Shown: positions 48,297 through 59,732, counted from the stretch's first letter. The stretch: DNA of 64,000 nt from Prevotella dentasini JCM 15908 (GCF_000614065.1 NZ_BAKG01000007.1:45876-109875), one strand, 5' to 3'. Made by a program: numbers and translations. The notes: generated from the letters alone by a model not told the origin.

Positions 48297-48797
48297 TTAC
48301 TTCTTCTGCTGCTTGACCAATATGAGTTTTTTGGGAATCTTAACCCATTTCTTATTGACGACAATTCTTATGGTGCTGCCAGAAAGCTGTTCAAGAATGT
48401 AGGAGCCGTCAGGGGCATAGGTAAGTCTTGCGGTCAGGTCTTCACTTCCGTAATCGTTGATGATAGTAAGCGTTGCAGAGTTTTCTGATATGGTTACGTC
48501 GGAAATAATCCATTTGCGTGTATCTCTTTTTGCACCAAAGTAGCCGGGAACTTCTCCGAATATTTCCTGATTGGGAACGAGAATATTCTTCTTGTTGAAG
48601 TTAATGTCCATCCATACCTGATATTCTGTATTCTCCAAATGCCCTTGAAAGGTTGTGCTGTCGTTGCCTGAAGGGATTGTTCCCGTTTGGAGTTGGCCTG
48701 TATTGCAAATATGAGAAAGTGCCTGTCCTCCCGATGCGAACACAGGAGACTGCAAAATAGCAGACATGACTATAAATATTAGTTGTTTCATGTTCAT
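48297..48797 (-). CDS. Secreted hypothetical protein
   Basis: This encodes 166 residues with signal peptide MNMKQLIFIVMSAILQSPVF; an ATG at 48791 is an equally good start. The mature part looks like an all-beta domain (TEYQVWMDINFNKKNILVPN, RKWIISDVTISENSATLTII, GSYILEQLSGSTIRIVVNKK) and ends in basic residues KKLILVKQQKK. I do not recognise the family. A -7 box lies at 48814-48821. It converges on the oxidoreductase gene; the 212-base gap between them holds no clear terminator. Confidence 0.7.
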   Translation of the reverse strand: MNMKQLIFIVMSAILQSPVFASGGQALSHICNTGQLQTGTIPSGNDSTTFQGHLENTEYQVWMDINFNKKNILVPNQEIFGEVPGYFGAKRDTRKWIISDVTISENSATLTIINDYGSEDLTARLTYAPDGSYILEQLSGSTIRIVVNKKWVKIPKKLILVKQQKK

Positions 48798-48813
48798 AAG
48801 TGTTTGATATGTG

Positions 48814-48821
48814 CAAAGTTA
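48814..48821 (-). promoter_or_regulatory. -7 box TAACTTTG for the secreted hypothetical gene
   Basis: A TAnnTTTG match on the minus strand, giving a very short leader of about 10-16 bases. Confidence 0.5.
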
Positions 48822-48896
48822 ATGATTTACCTCAATTTCTCGGCATTGTCAGATAAAAATGTATGGCTTATTGTTGTTGTTTCATCATTTTTATAT

Positions 48897-48904
48897 TACC
48901 TTTG
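48897..48904 (+). promoter_or_regulatory. -7 box TACCTTTG for the glycogen genes
   Basis: A TAnnTTTG match with TTGTTGTTG at the -33 region, 33 bases upstream of the ATG at 48937. Confidence 0.55.
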
Positions 48905-48936
48905 TGGCGATTGAATAGTGGTTTATAAGGATAAAG

Positions 48937-50588
48937 ATGTTGTTTCCGGATTATATTTTTGAGACGAGTTGGGAAGTTTGTAATAAGGTAGGTGGGATTT
49001 ATACCGTTCTCTCAACCAGAGCAAAGACTTTACAAGACAAGATGAAGGATCGTGTTATATTCTTGGGTCCTGATTGTTGGCACGAGAAGTCTAATCCATT
49101 TTTCATTGAAGACAAGAAACTTTTCCCGGCTTGGAAAGATAATGCAGCCAAGCAGGGAATCTTTGTCAAAACAGGACGTTGGAATATCCCCGGACAACCT
49201 GTTGCCATTCTTGTGGATTATCAGGGAGCATACGCCCGGAAAAACGAACTCTATGGCAGCCTGTGGCAGCTGTATCAGGTTGACAGCTTGCACGCATACG
49301 GCGACTATGACGAATCAGCCATGTTTGCATACGCGACGGCCAAGGTCGTTGAAAGTTTCTATAAGTTCTTTCTTGACGATACGAAGCAGGTGGTGTTCCA
49401 TGCCAACGAATGGCAGACAGGCTTTGCCGCACTGATTCTTCAGCAGCTGCTCCCTCAGGTGGCTTCCGTCTTTACGACGCATGCTACTTGCATAGGCCGA
49501 AGTATTGCAGGCAACAACAAGCCCCTTTACGATTTCTTATGGGCGTATAATGGCGACCAGATGGCCAGTGAGCTGAATATGCAGAGCAAGCACTCCATAG
49601 AGAAACAAACTGCCCACAATGTCGATTGTTTCACGACGGTTAGCGACATTACCGCCCACGAGTGTCAGGAACTTCTTGACAAGCCGGTTGATATTGTTCT
49701 CCCGAATGGCTTCGAGAACGATTTTGTTCCCAAGGGTGCTGCTTTCACCAAGAAGCGCAAGGCTGCGCGTAAGCGTTTGCTTGATATAGCCAATGCTCTC
49801 ATGGGTACGGACATCAGCGACGATGCTCTTATTGTTTCAACTAGCGGACGTTATGAATTTCGGAACAAGGGCATAGATGTCTTTATCGAAGCAATGAACC
49901 GGCTCAACTATGACGGCAATCTGAAGAAAGACGTCGTTGCTTTCATTGAAGTTCCGGGATGGGCAGGTGAGCCGCGCAAAGACCTTCTCGGACGGCTTGA
50001 AAGCGGAAAGCATTTCGACACACCGCTTGAGACACCGATGCTGACCCACTGGCTCAACAATATGTCTGACGACAATGTGATGAACCTCTTCCGGAATCTC
50101 AATATCAGGAACAGCCACGACGACAAGGTGAAGATTATATTCATTCCCTGCTATCTTATCGGAGATGACGGCATTGTCAATCTGCCTTATTATGATATGG
50201 TTTTGGGTAACGACCTCTGTGTCTACCCGTCTTATTACGAACCTTGGGGATATACTCCTCTTGAGGCGACAGCTTCAAGGTGCCTTGCATTACGACCGAC
50301 CTCGCTGGTTTCGGCCTGTGGGCAAATGGTGTCAAGGGAGGAGGCAGCGAGATAGAAGATGGCGTCAAGGTTGTCCACCGCACCGATTACAACTATTGCG
50401 ATGTAGCCGACGACATCAAGAATACCATTGCCGCCTACTCTTCCTTTCCGAAGGCAAAGGTTGCGAAATGTCGTTCCAATGCGGAGAAACTTTCCAAGAA
50501 AGCCCTTTGGAGCAAGTTTATCAGGTATTACGAGAAAGCATACCATATTGCCCTCACGCACAAGAATGAAAGAATGAACCATATATAA
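48937..50588 (+). CDS. Glycogen synthase, eukaryote-like GT3 type (frameshifted)
   Basis: This encodes about 550 residues. The start FPDYIFETSWEVCNKVGGIYTV is the hallmark of GT3-type synthases (UDP-glucose, animal and fungal type) rather than bacterial GlgA. FHANEWQTGFAALILQQLLP, FTTHATCIGRSIAGNN and CVYPSYYEPWGYTPLEA are the donor and acceptor sites. The frame breaks at 50274-50275; one T gives EATAFKVPCITTDLAGFGLW and then the end KAYHIALTHKNERMNHI. It elongates alpha-1,4-glucan. glgP lies 94 bases downstream, so synthesis and breakdown genes are probably co-transcribed. A housekeeping gene broken in this way suggests sequencing error. Confidence 0.9.
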
Positions 50589-50682
50589 GTTTCCCGACTC
50601 TGCCGGCGGAAGGTGTCCTGCCTTTCCGCATCAGGCGGTCGAGTCCTTTTTACAAACAGATAATATAATCAAATCATAAGTT

Positions 50683-53241
50683 ATGAAAATTAAATCTGAT
50701 TATTCTAACGAACCCCGTTGGAAAGAGGTGAATATCAAGTCGAGCCTTCCGAAAGAGCTTGCCTGCCTCGACGAAATAGCTCACAACATGTGGTGGGCAT
50801 GGAACTACGAAGCGCGCAATCTCTTCAAGAGCCTTGACGAAGACCTCTACGAAGAGGTCGGCCATAATCCCGTACTCCTCTTGGAGCGTTTGAGCTACGA
50901 CCGCAAGGAGGCCATTGTTAAGGACAAGGCCGTGATGAAGAATGTCAAGGACGTTTACAAGAAGTTCACTGCCTATATGAGCGTGAAGCCTGATGCGAAG
51001 CGTCCGTCTGTAGCCTACTTCTGCATGGAGTTCGGGCTGAATCAGGTTCTCAAGATTTACTCTGGCGGCTTGGGCATGCTTGCAGGCGATTATCTTAAGG
51101 AGGCATCCGATTCGAATGTGGACCTCTGCGCAGTCGGTTTCCTCTATCGCTTCGGTTATTTCCGCCAGAGCCTCTCCATGGATGGCCAGCAGATAGCCAA
51201 GTACGACGCCCAGAACTTCAACTCGCTTCCTATTGAGCGCGTTCTTGACGAGAACGGCAATCAGGTGGTGGTAGATGTCCCCTACAGCAACTATCAGGTG
51301 CATGCCCTCGTATGGGCTGTCAATGTAGGCCGCATCAAGCTCTACCTGCTTGATACCGACAATGACATGAACTCCGAGTTTGACAAGCCCATCACCCACG
51401 CCCTCTACGGTGGCGACTGGGAGAACCGCATCAAGCAGGAGATACTTCTTGGCATCGGCGGTATGCTGACATTGAAGAAGCTCGGCATAAAGAAAGACAT
51501 CTACCATTGCAACGAGGGCCACGCTGCCCTCTGCAACCTGCAGCGTCTGTGCGACTATATTGACGAAGGGCTTACCTTCAATCAGGCGATGGAGTTGGTA
51601 CGCGCATCCTCGCTCTATACCGTCCACACTCCTGTACCGGCCGGACACGATTACTTCGACGAGGAACTTTTCGGCAAGTATATGGGTGCCTACCCTGCAA
51701 GGCTCGGCATCTCTTGGGACGAGTTTATCGGCATGGGCCGCACCAATCCCGAAGACCACAGCGAGCGTTTCTGCATGAGTACCTTTGCCTGCAACACCAG
51801 TCAGGAAATCAATGGCGTGTCCAGGCTCCACGGATGGGTCAGCCAGAAGATGTTTGCCCCGCTGTGGAAGGGCTACTTCCCCGAGGAGAACAGCGTAGGC
51901 TACGTTACCAACGGCGTACACCTGCCGACATGGACGGCTACCGAGTGGCGGAAGCTCTACGACAAGTACTTCGACAAGAGCTTCATGGAAGACCAGAGCA
52001 ACGAGAGCATCTGGCACGCTATCTACGACGTTCCCGATGCAGAAATATGGGAGACGCGCATGGCACTGAAGCAGAAACTCATCAAGTATATCAGGGACAA
52101 GTTCACGCAGCAGTGGCTCCGCAATCAGGGCGACCCGGCCAAGGTGGTCTCCATTCTCGAGCGCATCAATCCGAACGCGCTGATGATTGGCTTCTGCCGC
52201 CGCTTCGCCACCTACAAGCGTGCGCACCTGCTCTTCACCGACCTTGAGCGTCTGGAGAAGATTGTCAGCAACCCGGAACGCCCGGTCCTGTTCTTCTTCT
52301 CCGGCAAGGCCCATCCGGCCGACGGTGCAGGTCAGGGGCTTATCAAGCGCATCTTCGAGATTTCGCGCATGCCGCAGTTCCTTGGCAAGATTATCTTCCT
52401 TGAGGACTACGACATGCAGCTTGCCCGCCGCCTTGTCTCGGGTGTTGATATTTGGATGAACACACCGACCCGTCCGCTTGAAGCAAGCGGCACGTCGGGC
52501 GAGAAGGCTGAGATGAACGGCGTGGTCAACCTGTCCGTACTCGACGGTTGGTGGGTAGAAGGCTATCGCGAGGGTGCCGGCTGGGCACTTCCCGAGAAGC
52601 GCACCTATCAAAATCAGGGTTATCAGGACCAGCTTGACGCGGCTACCATCTACAGCTTGCTTGAGAACGAGATTGTCCCGCTTTACTTCAACAAGGATGC
52701 CAAGAGGGGCTATTCGGAAGGCTGGGTAAAGGTTGTCAAGAACTCCATCGCTACCATCGCTCCCCATTACACGATGAAACGTCAGCTCGACGACTACTAC
52801 GAGAAGTTCTACGAGAAGGAGGCGAAGCGTTTCAGCCGCCTTGCCGCCAACGACAACAAGCTCGCCAAGGAGATTGCTCTCTGGAAGGAGACGGTTGCGG
52901 AACGTTGGGAAAGCATCAGCGTTGCAGGAAAGGACGTTGACGCCCTGCAGGACGCCATCACTGGGCAGAAGGCTCGGCTCAGCTATACCATCGACGAGCA
53001 GGGATTGCAGGATGCTGTCGGCTTGGAGCTGGTAGTGCTCAACGCAGCCCCGGAAGGCGATATATCAGTTCACGAGGTCATCCCGTTCAAGCTCGCCAAG
53101 ACCGAGGGCAACCTCCATACGTTTAACGTAGAGTTTGAGCCGGGCGAGGCAGGTGCCTACAAGTGCGCCGTCCGCATGTATCCCAAGAACGAACTCTTGC
53201 CGCACCGTCAGGACTTCTCCTACGTGAAGTGGCTTGACTAA
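50683..53241 (+). CDS. glgP: Alpha-glucan (glycogen/maltodextrin) phosphorylase, GT35
   Basis: This encodes 852 residues. It releases glucose 1-phosphate from alpha-glucan. It belongs to the short alpha-glucan phosphorylase branch: an N-terminal domain of unknown function ([19 protein letters not shown]), then [39 protein letters not shown] [11 protein letters not shown], and the PLP-Lys region [27 protein letters not shown]. It is full length and intact. It follows the GT3 glycogen synthase. Confidence 0.95.
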   Translation: MKIKSDYSNEPRWKEVNIKSSLPKELACLDEIAHNMWWAWNYEARNLFKSLDEDLYEEVGHNPVLLLERLSYDRKEAIVKDKAVMKNVKDVYKKFTAYMSVKPDAKRPSVAYFCMEFGLNQVLKIYSGGLGMLAGDYLKEASDSNVDLCAVGFLYRFGYFRQSLSMDGQQIAKYDAQNFNSLPIERVLDENGNQVVVDVPYSNYQVHALVWAVNVGRIKLYLLDTDNDMNSEFDKPITHALYGGDWENRIKQEILLGIGGMLTLKKLGIKKDIYHCNEGHAALCNLQRLCDYIDEGLTFNQAMELVRASSLYTVHTPVPAGHDYFDEELFGKYMGAYPARLGISWDEFIGMGRTNPEDHSERFCMSTFACNTSQEINGVSRLHGWVSQKMFAPLWKGYFPEENSVGYVTNGVHLPTWTATEWRKLYDKYFDKSFMEDQSNESIWHAIYDVPDAEIWETRMALKQKLIKYIRDKFTQQWLRNQGDPAKVVSILERINPNALMIGFCRRFATYKRAHLLFTDLERLEKIVSNPERPVLFFFSGKAHPADGAGQGLIKRIFEISRMPQFLGKIIFLEDYDMQLARRLVSGVDIWMNTPTRPLEASGTSGEKAEMNGVVNLSVLDGWWVEGYREGAGWALPEKRTYQNQGYQDQLDAATIYSLLENEIVPLYFNKDAKRGYSEGWVKVVKNSIATIAPHYTMKRQLDDYYEKFYEKEAKRFSRLAANDNKLAKEIALWKETVAERWESISVAGKDVDALQDAITGQKARLSYTIDEQGLQDAVGLELVVLNAAPEGDISVHEVIPFKLAKTEGNLHTFNVEFEPGEAGAYKCAVRMYPKNELLPHRQDFSYVKWLD

Positions 53242-53272
53242 CATAGTCGCATAAGAAATTCATCATAACGGC

Positions 53273-53307
53273 AGCTCCCTTCTATGGATATAGAGGGGAG
53301 CTTTTTT
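53273..53307 (+). terminator. Terminator of the glycogen operon
   Basis: AGCTCCC.TTCTAT and ATAGAGGGGAGCT form a stem around GGAT, followed by TTTTTTG. Confidence 0.8.
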
Positions 53308-53492
53308 GTTTTCCATTTCTTCTGTCATTCTGTCAGCCTTGGTAATGTGCTGACATGCAGTGGGCGAAGTGTTAAAAACCAATGACAGACTGACGGCAGT
53401 GCAGCTCCACGGAGAGCGATTCCCGGACAGAAACTGCCGGACGACTGGCGAGCCGGAATAGGGTTGGATGGCAGATGTAGCAGTGTGTTAGT

Positions 53493-53645
53493 CCGTTGTC
53501 GAATAAAGCCCGCACCCGACGGGTAAGGCACGGAGGCTGTAGCCCACGGGTGAGGCATGCTTATACCCAACGGGTGGAGTACGTTTATATCCCACGAGTG
53601 GGGTACGTTTATATCCTACGAGTGGGGTACAAAAGGTACTTCCCG
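53493..53645 (-). repeat. Tandem 24-bp palindromic repeat element, copy 2 (inverted)
   Basis: Read on the minus strand it begins AGTACCTTTTGTACCCCACT, carries three CCAC-C/TCG-T/GGG TATAAACG units and ends TTACCCGTCGGGTGCGGGC and TTTATTCGAC. Both ends match copy 1 at 12541-12720, but with fewer units. Like copy 1, it lies between convergent genes (glgP and the lipoprotein at 53827) and between their terminators. The remaining gap 53308-53492 shows no gene. Confidence 0.8.
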
Positions 53646-53745
53646 ACATAGTCTTCCTATCCTGCCGCATGGGCGGAAAGCCATGAGCAAACCTGCGCAA
53701 AGTAGGGAAAGCCCGGCCTCCGACAATGACCGGAGCAGGACTCGG

Positions 53746-53789
53746 AAAAGAAAATCCCCACACCTTCCGCGAACGGAATGGCGTGGGGA
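53746..53789 (-). terminator. Terminator of the SusC-SusD-lipoprotein operon
   Basis: TCCCCAC.CTTCCG and CGGAA..GTGGGGA form a long stem around CGAA. The minus strand continues TTTTCTTTT. Confidence 0.75.
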
Positions 53790-53826
53790 TGGTCGATGTT
53801 CTATGAATCGAGGTCAGGGGAATCTG

Positions 53827-54582
53827 TTAGTCCATTACAAGGGTTTCGTTGCCGACTCCGTAAACATATCCGTCCTCGGCCGAGAACTTGAACAGGAAAG
53901 TGAAGGTCTTGGCAGCCTCGTCGTAGCTGCTGCCTTGGTCGGTAACGCTGACCATACCGTGATTCTTGTCGTTGAAGCCCGTCTCCATCTGCGATGGGAA
54001 TACGGTAACGCTCGTTCCGTCCGGACTGAACGAGAAACCATGGTTCGCGGCCCAGATGCTCACGATGCGGTAGCGGTTGCCAATGGCGGAGTACTCGATG
54101 TCTACCTTACCTATGTTTCCGAACAAGTCTGAAGTGTAGGTACCCGTCCCGAACGGCTTATAGTCAGGACCAGCGAAGGTGATGGTCTGCGCGGTGCGAC
54201 TTCCACCGTTTACAGCCACTACCGTAATGTCGTAGACTCCGTGCAGATCTTTTATAATGACCTCCTTCGTGTCCGAAGCATTGATTTCCACCTTAGTTCC
54301 CTGAGTAACCACCAGCTCTGCATATTGGTCATCGCTCATATTGCGTTCCTCCTTGGCCGTTTTCAGTTCTGCCATATAGTAGACCTCTCTGACGGCTGCA
54401 TTGGTTGCAATGCGGAAGAGGCAGTCGTTTTCTGTCATGTCTTCTCCGCTGGCCGTATATTGATAGAGCGTGGCAACGGGAGTTCCGTCGTGTCCGGGTT
54501 CAGTGCCTTCGTCCTCGGTGCATCCTGTAAAGACTGTCAGGGCGAGAACCATCATCAGCAAAGTTTCTATAGTCTTTTTCAT
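53827..54582 (-). CDS. Surface lipoprotein downstream of SusD (glycan-binding type)
   Basis: This encodes 251 residues with lipoprotein signal MKKTIETLLMMVLALTVFTG C (lipobox FTGC). The body is beta-rich, with a fibronectin- or Ig-like first half (KEVIIKDLHGVYDITVVAVN) and a second domain (GTYTSDLFGNIGKVDIEYSA IGNRYRIV) typical of SusE/F-position lipoproteins. It is third in the operon, 26 bases after susD, and probably binds the transported substrate at the cell surface. The substrate is not identifiable. Confidence 0.75.
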   Translation of the reverse strand: MKKTIETLLMMVLALTVFTGCTEDEGTEPGHDGTPVATLYQYTASGEDMTENDCLFRIATNAAVREVYYMAELKTAKEERNMSDDQYAELVVTQGTKVEINASDTKEVIIKDLHGVYDITVVAVNGGSRTAQTITFAGPDYKPFGTGTYTSDLFGNIGKVDIEYSAIGNRYRIVSIWAANHGFSFSPDGTSVTVFPSQMETGFNDKNHGMVSVTDQGSSYDEAAKTFTFLFKFSAEDGYVYGVGNETLVMD

Positions 54583-54608
54583 CTTTTCTACGTTTTAGAG
54601 TTTTACTA

Positions 54609-56278
54609 TTACCAGTTATACGGTTCTGAGTCACCTGCCGGCTGTATTGGGTCCGGGTTCTGGGTCATGCCGCCGTTGTAGTCGGATTCGGTGCCGATAA
54701 AGGCCCACACCATCCAGTTAGGCAGGGTATTCGTATTCCACCGGGCGTTCTCGAGGTGGTTCGTACCCGGATAGCTGCGTATGATACCCTTGTTGAGACG
54801 CTTGATATCGAATGTAGCAAAGCCTTCTCCCCAAAGTTCTATGCGACGTTGCCACCACACTTCGTTCTGGAAGGCAGAGGTCGTGTTGTTGTAGTAGCCT
54901 TCGTTGTGCTTTCCGTAGACAAACTGCGGGTCGCGGCTCTTGGCAAACTCCGTGAGGAGCTGAACACCGCGGGCTTCGTCCTGCATGCCGGCAGCCTCAA
55001 TCTCGATGAGCTTCATTTCCTCGATGCGCATCAGCGGAACGGATACGCACCATGCAGCATACTTCACGTCGGCCTTACCTGCGGCATTGCGGAACTTCAG
55101 GCACAGACCGCCCAGTCCGTACTGTGCATTTTCCCTGCCGCCGGCATATACGCGTTCGGGATAGTCGGAGTAGTCTTCCAGAGCCTTTATGGCCTCCTCC
55201 TTGCCCATTTCGTCGAGCTTGAAGTCTACCCAGCACTTTCTGCGGAAGTCGGTCTCGGGAATGGTTGAGTAGAGATGGCGGTCAATGACGTTCACGCCGC
55301 CATAGTTCTGTGCGTATCCGCCTCCGAAGCCATTCTCCATTATCATTACCGAGCCCCACGAGTCATCACCGTCGTTGCCCATAATGTTGGGGTCGGTTTC
55401 CTTGAACTGCGTGGCGAACATCCATGAGCTGTTGGGTGAGTTGAAGCCGTTGTCGCGGCTAAGGAACTCGTCCTCGCTCATCATCTGATAGCCCTGCTGT
55501 GCCATCTTCGCATACTTCTCCGCATTGGCCCAGTCCTGCATCTCCTGATAGGTACGTGCCTTCAGGCCGTAAACGACACTTACGTCAGGCGTGTACTTGT
55601 CGGCACGGTGGTAGTCGGCCAAATACTTCTCGGCTGCGTCAAGGTCTTTCAGTATGAAGTCGAACGCCTCATTCCATGTCATTCGCTCGTTGTGCAGTGC
55701 CTGTGCCAACGTGCGTTTCTCGTCGGCCTTGATTGTAGTCAGGGCGTTCTTGTCCACGGCGTATGGCTTGGCGGCATACATCCTTACCAAGTCCAGATAG
55801 AACATGGCACGCATGGCATAGGCTATGCCCGCTCCCTGTGCTTGGCAGCCTCAGGCTCGGCATAGTCGATGGCACTGGCGTTTTCCAGCACCTTGTTGCA
55901 GTCGCTGATCCATGAGTAGTAGTAGGTCCACGGCAGCTGCGTTACGGCATATCCGGCCGACATATACTTCACGTTGCTGTACCATGTACTGTACCAGTTG
56001 TTGCTCCCTGCCGGGACAATGTCCTGTCCCTCCACGTCTCTGGTAAGGAAGAAGGTTGGATAGCCATAGTCCCAAACGTTGTTGCTGTTGGGTTGATAGT
56101 TGCGCTGTCCCGTCAGGTTGCTGGTCAGGTTGGCAACCATATTCTTGAAAGCACCGGGTGCATCGAGAACCTGTTGCTTCGTAACATATTCATTCTGTGG
56201 TACCGTTTCCTCGATACAGCCGGTGAGCATGGCTGCTCCCATGGCCGATACGAGTAGGCTTGATAATATCTTTTTCAT
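54609..56278 (-). CDS. RagB/SusD-family nutrient-uptake outer-membrane lipoprotein (frameshifted)
   Basis: This encodes about 556 residues with a lipoprotein signal (MKKILSSLLVSAMGAAMLTG C). It has SusD features: TPR-like helices (NKVLENASAIDYAEPEAAK, MRAMFYLDLVRMYAAKPYAV, ALKARTYQEM-type LKARTYQEMQDWANAEKYAK), and the C-terminal E-x-x-W-x-R-R-I-E-L-W-G-E-G. The frame breaks near 55841; one C (plus strand) gives EAAKAQGAGIAYAMRAMFYL. SusD caps the SusC pore and binds ligand. It lies 21 bases after SusC. Confidence 0.92.
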
Positions 56279-56299
56279 ATTGTTTCTGGTTTAATTAGG

Positions 56300-59200
56300 T
56301 TAGAAAGAGAGCTGTACACCGCCGAGGATGGTACGTACCGGGGCATAAGCGTTGATACCTGAACTCTGTGTGCCTTGGAAGCTGTAGCGTGGGTCAAGAC
56401 CCTTGCGCGCAGACCAGAAGCAGATGTTCTCGCCCTGAATGTAGAAGCGGACACGGCTGAGGTAGGCCTTGCGCGTCAGCGATGCCGGCAGCGTGTAGCC
56501 GATGGTGAACGACTGGAAGTTGAGATACTTCGCACTGGTCAGGAAGCGGGTAGTCTGTGCCGTGATGTCCTGATCAGTGTACATGAACCGTGGAATGTTG
56601 GTCGATGTATTGTTAGGCGTCCATGCCTTCAGTACGTCGGTAGAGTAGTTGAAGCCGTTGGCCTTGTTCGTAACGGGGTTCATCAGGGAGGCATAGCCGA
56701 AGTCGTATATCTTTCCGCCAATCTGATAGTCGAAGATGGCGCTGATGTCGAAGTCGTACACCTTCAGGGTCGTGGAGAAGCCACCGCTGGCAGCAGGCAG
56801 CATGGAGTGGGTATAGTTGCTTGCCTCACTCCAGTTGGTCGTCGTGAAGGAGTGCTTCGTACCCGGCATGCTGCTGTTAGACATTTCTCCGTTCTTGTAG
56901 GCCTTGTAGATGTCCTCGTCTACCCAGTAGAGCGGCTGTCCCTGCTCGTTGACGCCTGCGTAGTCTACCATCATGCCGTTGTAAAGCTCGCCGCCCTCTG
57001 CATACCACATCGGTATGTTGAAGCCTGCGTTGACATCAGCCTGCGAGAAGCCTCCGTACTGTGCAATCTTGTCCGGGGCGAGCTTGAGAATCTTCGCCGT
57101 ATAGTGGGAGATGTTTCCGGAGAGGTTCCATACGATGTTCTTCGTGCGGATAACGTCTGCGCTCAGGCTCAGCTCAAAACCGCTGTTGCGGATGTTTCCA
57201 AGGTTTCCGTAGTAGCCGCGCACGCCCATACTCTCGGGAACGCTGAGCCAGAAGAGCATGTCGGTGGTCTTCTTGGTGTAGTAGTTGAACTCTCCGTTGA
57301 TGCGGTTCTGCCACAAGGCAAACTCCATACCGACGTTGAAGTTGGTTGTTGTCTCCCAAGTGATGTCCTTATTGCCCATTGAATAGTAGGAGGGGAGCAT
57401 GAAGCCGTCGCCGCGGACGAGCTTGTAGCGTTCTACATAGTTGAAGCTCGGTATGCCGTCGTTACCCTGCTGACCGATGGAAATCTTCAGCTTCAGGTTG
57501 TCTATCCACTTGGCATTGAGGGCTTGGAAGAAGTTTTCCTTGCTGACAATCCATGCGCCGCCAATGCTCCAGAAGTCGCCCCAGCGGTTCTCCTTGGCGA
57601 AGATGCTCGATGCGTCGCGGCGGTAGGAAGCCTGTGCGAAGTATTTCTGGTCGAAGTTGTAGAGCAGATTGGCGAAGTAGCCTTCCACGTTGTAGCTGCT
57701 GCGGTAGGAGTAGCTGTTGTAGCGGTCAGCAAAGGCATTTATTTCCTTGATGTCGGGAGAGAATCCTCCGCGTGCGAGTGCCTCAAGATAACCTATCTTC
57801 TGCTTGTACCACTCATGGCCGAGCATCAGCTGGAAGTCGTTCTTGCCGAATACCTTATGCGCGTTGAGGGTCTGAACGTAGTTCTGACGGTAGGAGTAGC
57901 TGGTATACTTATCAATGCTTCCGTTGGTAGCGGCTGCATTGCCTACATACGGGTTCTCGTAGTGGGAGAAGCGAGTCAGCCCGAGGTTGAGCGAGTTGTT
58001 GGAGGTGAACTTCAGCCATTCGGTCAGGGTAACGTCGAAGTTGAACTGCCCTTGGAACTGGTCTCCGCCTACCATTACCTCGTTGTACTTATTGGAGCCA
58101 ATCGGGTTTCCCGTTGTCGAGAACGGACGCGCACCGATTCCCCTGTAGTTGGTGGACGGTACGCCGAAGTCGTACATCGGATGGCCGTACTTGTCGGTAG
58201 CGATGACCGGGTTGCCATTGGCGTCGAGATGCCTTACATAGAGCGGATAGATAGGGGCGATGTACTGGGTAAAGTAGCCCATGTTGGCTGCATTGGTGCT
58301 GGTATTGCTCAGATTGGGGTTCGACTCGCGGTTGGAGTGAACGTAGCCTACGTTGGAGAATACGTGCAGCCACTTGTTTGCCTGATAGTCGGCCTTCAGG
58401 CGGGCGGTGAACCGCTCGAAGCCGGAGTTCTCAAGCACGCCCTTCTCGTTCAGATAGCCGAGGCTGGAGTAGTAGCTGAGCTTTGAGTCGCCACCGCTGA
58501 TGTTCATGTTGTATTCCTGACGGAAGCCGTGGCGGTAGGCTGCGTCTTTCCAGTTGTCGGGCGTGATGTAGTAGTCTACGCCGTCATAGTTGTAGGTGCG
58601 GCCAAGCGTGGCGTTGGGATTGAGCCTGCCGTCCAGTCCTATCAGGTTCTCGCCTTCGGGCAGGGTGAACGGGTTGTACTGCAGTCCCGTGGAGCCGTCG
58701 GTAATCATCCGCTTGTTGGCCAGATGTTTGCCTGCTCGCGGCTCATGCCCTGCTTGTAGAAGGCATAGTTGAAGAACTGGCTGTAGTAGGCTTCCATGAA
58801 CGCGCCCGGGTCGGTGAAGGTATCGTAGTCCTGCACGCTCCGGCTCGTACCTCCCCACTTGGCCTCCACGTTGATGTTGGCCTTCTGGGATGTGCCCTTC
58901 TTGGTGGTGATGAGGATGACGCCGGCTGCACCGCGCGCACCGTAGAGGGCTGCACTCGAAGCATCCTTAAGAACGGTTACGCTCTCGATATCGTTCTGCG
59001 GAATGTTGCTCAACGAGGCCGTGTAGGGGGCACCGTCGACAATAATCAGCGGCTGTGTAGAGGCATAGAGGGAGGATATGCCACGGATGTGGATGTTTCC
59101 CTCGCTTGCTCCCGGTGCACCTGAACCTCCCGTGAGCTGCAATCCCGGCACCGAACCTACAAGGGCGTCGGCCACGTTGGTGGCGATTTTCTTGTCGAGT

Positions 59201-59577
59201 TCACCGGCATTGACAACGGCTGCAGAACCTGCAAACGACGATTTGGTCTGTGTTCCGAAGGCCACTACCATTACTTCGTCAAGTGCTTTTCCGTCAGGGT
59301 CGAGCATGATTTTCATGTTTGGCTTAGCCTCGATCGTCTTTGTCTTGAGGCCGACGTATGAAATTGTTATCTTCGCACCACTTTTTACCGACAGGGTAAA
59401 ATTACCGTCCATGTCGGTAACCGTTCCATTCTGTGTTCCGACAACAAGGATGGAAGCGCCGATTACGGGTTGTCCGTCTTCTGAGGAAAATACGGTACCG
59501 CTAATCTGCGTTTGCGCCAATGCTACTCCTAAGCTGAGGAATAGGGAGGCGATAAACATTAATAGCCTTTTTTCCAT
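56300..59577 (-). CDS. SusC/RagA-family TonB-dependent outer-membrane transporter (frameshifted)
   Basis: This encodes about 1092 residues with signal peptide MEKRLLMFIASLFLSLGVAL AQ. A carboxypeptidase-regulatory-like domain (ISGTVFSSEDGQPVIGASIL) is followed by a TonB-box region (LDEVMVVAFGTQTKSSF), a plug (VADALVGSVPGLQL, GNIHIRGISSLYASTQPLII, SAALYGARGAAGVILITTKK) and the 22-strand barrel. The frame breaks at 58725; one G (plus strand) gives MSREQANHLANKRMITDG. It imports a large ligand with SusD. No sigma/anti-sigma pair, hybrid two-component sensor or glycoside hydrolase is next to it. Confidence 0.93.
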
Positions 59578-59724
59578 AAGTTTTGATTTGTTTAGATTAC
59601 TATACTAATTGTTCAGGTATATTGTTTTATTCTGATGATTCTAATCTTTTCTTTTTTCCGTTTTTGGCATTTCCCTTAATGGTTCTTCACAGAATTTTGC
59701 TTTATGATTGGGAAGCGAAGTGCA

Positions 59725-59732
59725 CAAATATA
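59725..59732 (-). promoter_or_regulatory. -7 box TATATTTG for the SusC-SusD operon
   Basis: A TAnnTTTG match on the minus strand, giving a leader of about 140 bases before the SusC start. Confidence 0.5.

Noticed and set aside
50674..52767. 697-codon open frame opposite glgP on the minus strand
   Set aside because: It lies entirely opposite a well-conserved phosphorylase. Such frames arise because codon bias in GC-rich genes suppresses stops on the other strand. There is no promoter and no recognisable domain.
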